Origin: Paracoccaceae bacterium
GTDB lineage: Bacteria > Pseudomonadota > Alphaproteobacteria > Rhodobacterales > Rhodobacteraceae
DNA: 5,099 nucleotides
Assembly (NCBI GenBank): GCA_003535335.1
Contig: DOHJ01000184.1
Span: 1 to 5,099, forward strand
Direction: 5' to 3'
Below the pieces are notes generated by a model. That model was not told the DNA's origin. It searched no databases and worked only from the letters and a program-made list of their open reading frames with translations. Shown piece after piece: positions 1 through 5,099 of this stretch; positions within the stretch are counted from its first letter, which is position 1; each line of letters starts with the position of its first letter. A program made the translations under genes and the position numbers.

Positions 1-242
1 CGGCGGGCCATTACGTTGCCGTCAATCCGGATGTTCGATTCCGAACGCACCTCTTCGATCTCGGCAAAAACCGGGCTGTCGGGGTCGGCCATCACCTGCG
101 TAATGCCGTAATGATCGCGCAGATCAATAAACAGCAAACCACCGTGATCGCGCACGCGGTGCACCCAACCCGACAAACGAACGGTATCGCCAACGTTGGA
201 TTTGTTCAGTTCGGCGCAAGTATGGCTACGGTAATCGTGCAT
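1..242 (-). CDS. aspS: Aspartate--tRNA ligase (AspRS), N-terminal part, cut by window edge
   Basis: Cytosolic class II aminoacyl-tRNA synthetase that activates aspartate with ATP and loads it onto tRNA. The window shows codons 1-80 plus two bases; the catalytic domain lies beyond the left edge. What is visible is the N-terminal OB-fold anticodon-binding domain, with the family blocks [13 protein letters not shown] (residues 23-35), [15 protein letters not shown] (36-50) and the DPDSPVF segment near 53-59. The start at 242 is supported by an AAGGGGA ribosome binding site six bases upstream and by the typical [12 protein letters not shown] opening. His33, in the DHGG block, matches His31 of the non-discriminating Pseudomonas aeruginosa enzyme, where the discriminating E. 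coli enzyme has Leu. The product may therefore charge both tRNA-Asp and tRNA-Asn (inference). The gene is transcribed divergently from the cfa-like gene. Identification as AspRS is near certain; only tRNA specificity is open. Confidence 0.96.
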   Translation of the reverse strand, partial: MHDYRSHTCAELNKSNVGDTVRLSGWVHRVRDHGGLLFIDLRDHYGITQVMADPDSPVFAEIEEVRSESNIRIDGNVMAR

Positions 243-247
243 GTCTG

Positions 248-254
248 TCCCCTT
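248..254 (-). promoter_or_regulatory. Ribosome binding site of aspS
   Basis: Read on the minus strand, AAGGGGA lies six bases before the ATG at 242. It is a good Shine-Dalgarno match at normal spacing and fixes the aspS start. Confidence 0.75.
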
Positions 255-279
255 GGGGTAAATTAATCTGGTTCGGCCT

Positions 280-308
280 GATACAACGCGCGAGCGCAGT
301 AAAGTCAA
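280..308 (-). promoter_or_regulatory. Candidate housekeeping promoter of aspS
   Basis: On the minus strand a TTGACT box (303-308, five of six bases of the sigma-70 type -35) is followed after exactly 17 bases by TGTATC (280-285), a weak -10 with three of six matches. Transcription would begin near 273, giving a leader of about 30 bases before the aspS ATG. The strong -35, correct spacing and position support it; the poor -10 is the weak point. The spacer is rich in alternating GC. Confidence 0.45.
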
Positions 309-350
309 GGGACAGCATGTTATTATGGCCGTCAACTGACATCAAAAGTC

Positions 351-383
351 ACAATAGACAGCGCATTTCTACCGCGCTATTGT
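351..383. repeat. Bulged inverted repeat in the aspS-cfa intergenic region
   Basis: ACAATAG (351-357) is the exact reverse complement of CTATTGT (377-383). Nested inside are AGCGC (360-364) and GCGCT (374-378), also exact complements. As RNA on the plus strand this folds into an outer 6-bp stem ACAATA/TATTGT and an inner 4-bp GCGC/GCGC stem, with GACA (357-360) bulged on the 5' side and a nine-base loop (365-373). It could be a dimeric regulator's operator between two divergent promoters, or a hairpin in the cfa leader. No T-tract follows, and no gene ends on either side, so it is not a conventional terminator. The structure is seen directly; the function is unknown. Confidence 0.5.
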
Positions 384-454
384 AAATTTATCTAATTAAG
401 GTGCCTTTCCAATAATTATTATGGAAAAAACATGTGCACGGCCGCTTTTATTTT

Positions 455-460
455 GGGTGG
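455..460 (+). promoter_or_regulatory. Weak ribosome binding site supporting the cfa start at 465
   Basis: GGGTGG ends four bases before the ATG at 465. The spacing is short and the match to GGAGG imperfect. The competing ATG at 432 has only GGA (423-425) six bases upstream, so neither site is strong and the choice of start leans on the protein N-terminus. Confidence 0.35.
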
Positions 461-464
461 AAAA

Positions 465-1664
465 ATGTGGGATAAACTGCTTGAACGATTACTGACGCGT
501 CTGATCCGGCGGGGAAAATTAAGTGTTGCATTTGCTGACGGACACAGCAAAATCTATGGTGATGGCACAGGTTCGCCAATTGCTATTTCCTTGCACCACA
601 GCGACCTGAGCCGAAAACTGATCCTTAATCCCGAACTTGCCATTGGCGAGGCATATATGGATGGCGACCTGACTATTGATGGTGATGATCTGCACGGTAT
701 GCTGTCTTTGATGATGGTAAATGCCAAACAGGGCGATCTGGGCTGGCTACATTCTATCAGCAACAGCATGCGGCGCAATTATCGCCGCCTGACCCAGCAC
801 AATCCGTTAAAAACCGCCAAGCGTAATGTGGAGCATCATTATGATTTGTCTGATGAGCTGTATGATTTGTTTCTGGATTCTGACAAACAATATTCCTGCG
901 CCTATTTTAGTGATCCCGCTATGTCGCTTGAGGATGCGCAGGTGGCCAAGAAACACCATATTGCCAAAAAGCTGTTGTTAAAACCCGGGATGAAGCTGCT
1001 GGATATTGGTTGTGGCTGGGGCGGCATGGCCATAACTCTGGCGCGTGATTTCGGGGTTGATGTGGTTGGCGTCACCCTGTCAAAGCACCAGCATAAAATC
1101 GCAACACAACGTGCCGCCGATACCGGTTTGGCCGATAGATGTAAATTTCGCTTGCAGGATTACCGCAATGTCGAAGGCCAATTCGACCGCATCGTTTCAG
1201 TTGGCATGCTGGAACATGTCGGCCAGAGCCAATACGGCAGGTATTTCCAGAAAATCCGGCAAATCCTGAAACCAGATGGCGTTGCCCTAATTCATACCAT
1301 CGGCCGCTCAACCCCGCCGGATCAGGCCATTTCACCATGGATCAACAAATATATTTTCCCCGGCGGCTATTCCCCCGCCATGTCCGAAGTCATGCACGGC
1401 GTTGAAAATTCAGACCTGTTTGTCACCGACATCGAGGTTTGGCGCATGCATTACGTCAAGACGCTGCAGATTTGGCGCGATAGATTCGAGGCCAATATTG
1501 AGGCTGCGGCAAAACTCTATGATGACCGATTCTGCCGGATGTGGCGTTATTACCTGATTGCCTCGGAACTTAGCTTTTCAATACTGGGTTTGGTGGTTTT
1601 CCAGTTTCAAATCAGCCGCGATCAATCTGCCGTTCCCCTGACGCGACAATATATCTGCGAATAA
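465..1664 (+). CDS. cfa: Cyclopropane-fatty-acyl-phospholipid synthase family methyltransferase
   Basis: SAM-dependent enzyme acting at the membrane surface. It transfers a methylene group to the cis double bond of unsaturated phospholipid acyl chains, a change typical of stationary phase and of acid, oxidative or membrane stress. Product length from the ATG at 465 is 399 residues (E. coli Cfa is 382). The SAM-binding motif [10 protein letters not shown] is at residues 178-187. Residues matching the E. coli active-site and bicarbonate pocket are all present: Cys145 (YSCAYF), Glu250 (GMLEHVG), His277 and Ile279 (IHTIG), and Tyr330 (MHYVKT). The [11 protein letters not shown] block is intact, and the C-terminal end has the VPLTRQYI form I associate with alphaproteobacterial members. 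An in-frame ATG at 432 would add 11 residues; 465 is preferred because [10 protein letters not shown] resembles the usual family start. Related methyltransferases such as UfaM of furan fatty acid synthesis share this fold, so exact chemistry is less certain than the family. No partner genes adjoin it. Confidence 0.93.
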   Translation: MWDKLLERLLTRLIRRGKLSVAFADGHSKIYGDGTGSPIAISLHHSDLSRKLILNPELAIGEAYMDGDLTIDGDDLHGMLSLMMVNAKQGDLGWLHSISNSMRRNYRRLTQHNPLKTAKRNVEHHYDLSDELYDLFLDSDKQYSCAYFSDPAMSLEDAQVAKKHHIAKKLLLKPGMKLLDIGCGWGGMAITLARDFGVDVVGVTLSKHQHKIATQRAADTGLADRCKFRLQDYRNVEGQFDRIVSVGMLEHVGQSQYGRYFQKIRQILKPDGVALIHTIGRSTPPDQAISPWINKYIFPGGYSPAMSEVMHGVENSDLFVTDIEVWRMHYVKTLQIWRDRFEANIEAAAKLYDDRFCRMWRYYLIASELSFSILGLVVFQFQISRDQSAVPLTRQYICE

Positions 1665-1688
1665 AGCCCGATTGTGCCTGCCATCCCC

Positions 1689-1716
1689 TTGCGCCCCGCC
1701 ACCGCTTGATTATAAC
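1689..1716 (+). promoter_or_regulatory. Candidate promoter of carB
   Basis: TATAAC (1711-1716, five of six bases of a -10 box) is preceded after 16 bases by TTGCGC (1689-1694), a partial -35 with only TTG conserved. Transcription would start near 1722-1723, about 37 bases before the carB ATG. The -10 is good and the -35 poor. The absence of a clear terminator after cfa means read-through from cfa could also supply carB. Confidence 0.35.
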
Positions 1717-1745
1717 CCCGTAGAATTTGCCGCAATTAGCACCTC

Positions 1746-1750
1746 GGGGG
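1746..1750 (+). promoter_or_regulatory. Ribosome binding site that decides the carB start
   Basis: GGGGG lies eight bases before the ATG at 1759. It supports that codon over the in-frame TTG at 1672, which has no comparable site and would add 29 residues unlike any CarB N-terminus. Confidence 0.55.
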
Positions 1751-1758
1751 TCTGCCAA

Positions 1759-4700
1759 ATGCCAAAAAGAAACGACATCAAATCCATCATGATCATCGGC
1801 GCGGGTCCAATCGTTATTGGACAAGCTTGCGAATTTGATTATTCCGGCGCACAGGCCTGCAAGGCGTTGCGCGAAGAAGGCTACCGCGTTATTTTGGTCA
1901 ACTCCAACCCGGCGACCATCATGACCGATCCCGGGCTGGCCGACGCCACTTATATCGAACCGATCACGGCCGATATGGTTGCCAAAATCATCGAAAAAGA
2001 ACGCCCCGATGCGCTGCTGCCTACGATGGGTGGTCAGACTGGCCTGAATACGGCGCTTGAGCTGGATGATTTGGGCGTGTTGGAAAAATACAATGTTGAA
2101 CTGATCGGCGCCAAACGCGAAGCCATCGAAATGGCCGAGGACCGCAAATTATTCCGCGAGGCTATGGACCGGCTGGGGCTTGAAAACCCCCGCGCCACAA
2201 TCGCCGAAACCATCGAAGAATGCATGGCCGCGCTTGATGATATTGGCCTGCCCGCCATTATCCGCCCCGCCTTTACGCTGGGTGGCACCGGCGGCGGCGT
2301 GGCTTTTAACCGCGATGATTTTATCCACTTTTGCACCACGGGCCTTGATGCCAGTCCCGTCAGCCAGATCCTGATTGATGAATCATTGCTGGGCTGGAAA
2401 GAATTCGAAATGGAAGTGGTGCGCGATACGGCTGATAACGCCATCATCGTCTGCGCCATCGAAAATGTTGATCCGATGGGCGTGCATACAGGTGATTCCA
2501 TTACCGTTGCCCCTGCGCTGACGCTGACGGATAAAGAATACCAGATGATGCGCACGGCCTCGATTGCGGTGCTGCGTGAAATCGGCGTGGAAACCGGTGG
2601 ATCAAACGTGCAATGGGCGGTAAATCCGGCCGACGGGCGCATGGTGGTGATCGAAATGAACCCGCGCGTATCACGCTCATCGGCGCTGGCCTCAAAGGCA
2701 ACGGGTTTCCCGATTGCAAAAATCGCTGCCAAACTGGCCGTTGGTTACACGCTGGACGAGCTGGACAACGACATCACCAAAGTAACGCCGGCGTCCTTTG
2801 AGCCAACGATTGATTACGTGGTCACTAAAATACCGCGCTTTGCATTCGAGAAATTCGCAGGCTCCGAACCGCTGCTTTCAACCGCGATGAAATCGGTTGG
2901 CGAAACCATGGCGATTGGCCGCACGATCCATGAAAGCCTGCAAAAAGCGCTGGCCAGCATGGAAACCGGCCTGACCGGGTTTGACGACGTTGAAATTGAA
3001 GGCGCGCCGGACAAGGCTGCTGTGATCAAGGCGATTTCGCTGCAAACCCCCGACCGGATGCGCACCATTGCCCAAGCCATGCGCCACGGTCTGACCGATG
3101 ATGAAATTCATGCCGCCACCAGTTTTGATCCGTGGTTTCTGTCCCGTATCCGTGAAATTGTCGAAGCCGAAGAAGGCGTGAAAACCGCGGGTTTGCCAAG
3201 CGATGAACATGGTTTGCGGGCGCTGAAAATGCTGGGCTTTTCCGATGCCCGCTTGGCCACGCTTGCAAGGCTTGCCGAATCAGACGTGCGCAAAACAAGA
3301 ATTGCGGCCGGTGTTACGGCTGCTTTCAAACGCATTGATACCTGCGCGGCCGAATTCGAGGCCCAGACACCTTATATGTATTCCACCTACGAGGCCCCGG
3401 CGATGGGCGATGTGGAATGTGAAGCACGGCCCAGTGACAAGAAAAAGGTTGTCATTTTAGGGGGCGGTCCGAACCGGATTGGCCAAGGCATCGAATTTGA
3501 TTATTGCTGCTGCCACGCCTGTTACGCCCTGTCCGATCAGGGTTATGAAACCATCATGATCAACTGTAATCCCGAAACAGTTTCCACCGATTACGACACT
3601 TCGGATCGGCTGTATTTTGAACCTCTGACCTTTGAACATGTGATGGAAATTTTGCGGGTCGAGCAGGAAAATGGTACTTTGCACGGTGTGATCGTACAAT
3701 TTGGCGGCCAAACCCCGTTGAAATTAGCCAATGATCTTGAGGCGGCAGGCATTCCTATCCTTGGCACCACGCCCGACAGCATTGATTTGGCCGAGGACCG
3801 CGAGCGTTTTCAGGATCTGGTGAATAAACTGGGCCTGCTACAGCCCAGAAACGGCATTGCCAGCACCGACGCCCAAGCCTTGGAAATAGCCGGGGACATC
3901 GGCTTTCCGCTGGTGATCCGCCCGTCATATGTGCTGGGTGGTCGCGCCATGGAAATTGTGCGCGATATGGCCCACTTGGAACGCTATATCGCCGAGGCCG
4001 TGGTGGTATCCGGCGACAGCCCCGTGTTGCTGGATAGTTACCTGTCTGGCGCGATTGAAATGGACGTGGATGCCTTGTGTGATGGCAAAGATGTGCATGT
4101 TGCGGGCCTGATGCAGCACATTGAAGAGGCCGGCGTGCATTCTGGCGACAGCGCCTGTTCGCTACCGCCCTATTCCTTGCCAAAAGAAATTATCCAAGAA
4201 GTTCACCGTCAAACCAAAGAATTGGCACTGGCCCTGAACGTGGTTGGCCTGATGAACATCCAGTTTGCAGTCAAAGACGGCAAGCTTTACCTGATCGAGG
4301 TCAACCCGCGCGCATCGCGCACCGTGCCGTTTGTGGCCAAAGCCACTGACAGCGCCATTGCCTCGATCGCGGCGCGGATTATGGCGGGTGAGCCGCTGTC
4401 GAATTTCCCGTTGCGCGCACCTTACGCCGAAGGTGCCACGCCGGACACGCCAATGCCGTTAGCTGATCAAATGTCGCTGGCCGACCCTGATATGCCTTGG
4501 TTTTCCGTCAAAGAAGCTGTGCTGCCCTTTGCCCGTTTCCCCGGCGTTGATACAATATTAGGCCCGGAAATGCGCTCCACCGGCGAAGTTATGGGCTGGG
4601 ATCAATCCTTCCCGATTGCATATCTTAAGGCCCAAATGGGCGCTGGCGTGGTGTTGCCCGCTACGGGTGCTGTGTTCCTGTCGATCAAGGATATGGATAA

Positions 4701-5052
4701 AACCGCAGAAATGGCAGAGACTGCGCGTTTGCTGATTGAGCTGGGATTTAGCCTGATAACCACCCGTGGCACCGGTGCCTGGCTGCAAGAAAACGGCATT
4801 GACTGCGAGATAATCAATAAAGTCTATGAGGGTCGGCCCAACATTGTCGATCGCCTGAAAGATCGCGAGATTTCCTTGCTGATGAACACAACTGAAGGCA
4901 ATCAATCGGTTGAGGACAGCCGCGAAATTCGCTCTGTGGCTTTGAACGCAGGCCTGCCCTATTTCACCACGGCCGCAGCGATCCATGCCGTGACACTGGC
5001 GATGAAGTCGCGCGAAGAGGGTGAATTGGGTGTAAGGAGTTTGCAGGGGTGA
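1759..5052 (+). CDS. carB: Carbamoyl-phosphate synthase large subunit (ammonia and ATP-using subunit)
   Basis: Makes carbamoyl phosphate from bicarbonate, two ATP and ammonia tunnelled from the glutaminase subunit CarA (not in the window), feeding pyrimidine and arginine synthesis in the cytosol. The product is 1097 residues (E. coli 1073). The carboxyphosphate half (about 1-400) carries Arg129, Arg169 ([10 protein letters not shown]), Glu215, Asn283, Gln285, Glu299, Asn301, Arg303 and Arg306, at the same numbers as E. coli. The oligomerisation region (about 400-555) follows. The carbamoyl-phosphate half begins near [10 protein letters not shown] (568-577) and has Arg681, Arg721, Glu767, Gln835, Glu847, Asn849, Arg851 and Arg854. 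The allosteric domain is present, with UMP/IMP-site equivalents Ser975, Lys981, Thr1002, Thr1005, Lys1021, Asn1043 and Thr1045. Ornithine-site equivalents Glu789, Asp797, Glu919, Tyr1068 and Thr1070 are kept too. About 21 extra residues sit near 883-913. Every expected catalytic residue is intact, so the enzyme should be active. Confidence 0.98.
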   Translation: MPKRNDIKSIMIIGAGPIVIGQACEFDYSGAQACKALREEGYRVILVNSNPATIMTDPGLADATYIEPITADMVAKIIEKERPDALLPTMGGQTGLNTALELDDLGVLEKYNVELIGAKREAIEMAEDRKLFREAMDRLGLENPRATIAETIEECMAALDDIGLPAIIRPAFTLGGTGGGVAFNRDDFIHFCTTGLDASPVSQILIDESLLGWKEFEMEVVRDTADNAIIVCAIENVDPMGVHTGDSITVAPALTLTDKEYQMMRTASIAVLREIGVETGGSNVQWAVNPADGRMVVIEMNPRVSRSSALASKATGFPIAKIAAKLAVGYTLDELDNDITKVTPASFEPTIDYVVTKIPRFAFEKFAGSEPLLSTAMKSVGETMAIGRTIHESLQKALASMETGLTGFDDVEIEGAPDKAAVIKAISLQTPDRMRTIAQAMRHGLTDDEIHAATSFDPWFLSRIREIVEAEEGVKTAGLPSDEHGLRALKMLGFSDARLATLARLAESDVRKTRIAAGVTAAFKRIDTCAAEFEAQTPYMYSTYEAPAMGDVECEARPSDKKKVVILGGGPNRIGQGIEFDYCCCHACYALSDQGYETIMINCNPETVSTDYDTSDRLYFEPLTFEHVMEILRVEQENGTLHGVIVQFGGQTPLKLANDLEAAGIPILGTTPDSIDLAEDRERFQDLVNKLGLLQPRNGIASTDAQALEIAGDIGFPLVIRPSYVLGGRAMEIVRDMAHLERYIAEAVVVSGDSPVLLDSYLSGAIEMDVDALCDGKDVHVAGLMQHIEEAGVHSGDSACSLPPYSLPKEIIQEVHRQTKELALALNVVGLMNIQFAVKDGKLYLIEVNPRASRTVPFVAKATDSAIASIAARIMAGEPLSNFPLRAPYAEGATPDTPMPLADQMSLADPDMPWFSVKEAVLPFARFPGVDTILGPEMRSTGEVMGWDQSFPIAYLKAQMGAGVVLPATGAVFLSIKDMDKTAEMAETARLLIELGFSLITTRGTGAWLQENGIDCEIINKVYEGRPNIVDRLKDREISLLMNTTEGNQSVEDSREIRSVALNAGLPYFTTAAAIHAVTLAMKSREEGELGVRSLQG

Positions 5053-5099
5053 AATAATATTGGGGGCATTGTAGATTTGTCTTTAAGTGAGGCCCTAAA

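Noticed and set aside
425..431. AAAAAAC slippery heptamer just before ATG 432
   Set aside because: It is not in the proper register for the short frame from 421, and no downstream stimulatory structure is evident; a run of six A in an AT-rich leader is unremarkable.
432..464. An 11-residue N-terminal extension of Cfa from the ATG at 432, possibly a signal sequence
   Set aside because: The segment is too short for a signal peptide, Cfa proteins are cytosolic, and the usual N-terminus aligns with Met at 465. It remains possible as the real start because both ribosome binding sites are weak.
1672..1758. A 29-residue N-terminal extension of CarB from a TTG codon
   Set aside because: The extension is Pro/Cys-rich and unlike CarB N-termini. 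The ATG at 1759 gives the standard [17 protein letters not shown] start, the E. coli residue numbers then match exactly through residue 306, and a GGGGG ribosome binding site precedes it.
2034..2732. A 232-codon open frame on the minus strand opposite carB
   Set aside because: It lies wholly opposite conserved CarB coding sequence, has a low-complexity Ser/Arg/Pro-rich translation and no recognisable domain. Long antisense frames are common opposite GC-rich genes with strong codon bias.
3755..4183. A 142-codon minus-strand frame opposite carB, and a similar one at 4558-4986
   Set aside because: Both are antisense to conserved CarB domains and show no family motif; they are explained by the codon structure of the plus-strand gene.
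1759..5052. Internal similarity between the two halves of CarB as a recent duplication
   Set aside because: The repeated motifs (for example EMNPRVSR and EVNPRASR) reflect the well-known ancient duplication shared by all CarB proteins.
5053..5099. Terminator or new gene start after carB
   Set aside because: Only short GGGC/GCCC complements far apart are seen, with no stem-loop plus T-tract, and there is too little sequence to support a reading frame.

Overview
The window looks like ordinary chromosomal DNA from an alphaproteobacterium, most likely a moderate-GC member of the Rhodobacterales (Roseobacter-like). This is inferred from the style of the three proteins: an AspRS N-terminus of the alphaproteobacterial type, a Cfa with the [12 protein letters not shown] C-terminal end, and a CarB with a proline-rich insertion before its allosteric domain. 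No 16S or other decisive taxonomic marker is present.

Layout. Positions 1-242 (minus strand) hold the first 80 codons of aspS, cut by the left edge. Positions 243-464 are a divergent intergenic region. It carries the aspS ribosome binding site, a likely aspS promoter, a bulged inverted repeat at 351-383, and an AT-rich stretch with small palindromes up to the next gene. Positions 465-1664 (plus) hold a complete cyclopropane-fatty-acid synthase family gene. A 94-base gap follows, with a plausible promoter and ribosome binding site. Positions 1759-5052 (plus) hold the complete carB gene for the large subunit of carbamoyl-phosphate synthetase. The last 47 bases (5053-5099) show no gene start or clear terminator.

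The three genes do not form a pathway. AspRS charges tRNA with aspartate, the Cfa-like enzyme modifies membrane phospholipid acyl chains, and CarB makes carbamoyl phosphate for pyrimidines and arginine. carA is not in the window. cfa and carB run in the same direction with no obvious terminator between them, so read-through is possible, but carB also appears to have its own promoter.

I found no mobile element, CRISPR array, RNA gene or unknown multi-gene system. The observations most worth a second look are a residue in AspRS that points to a non-discriminating enzyme, the inverted repeat between aspS and cfa, and the lineage-type insertion in CarB.
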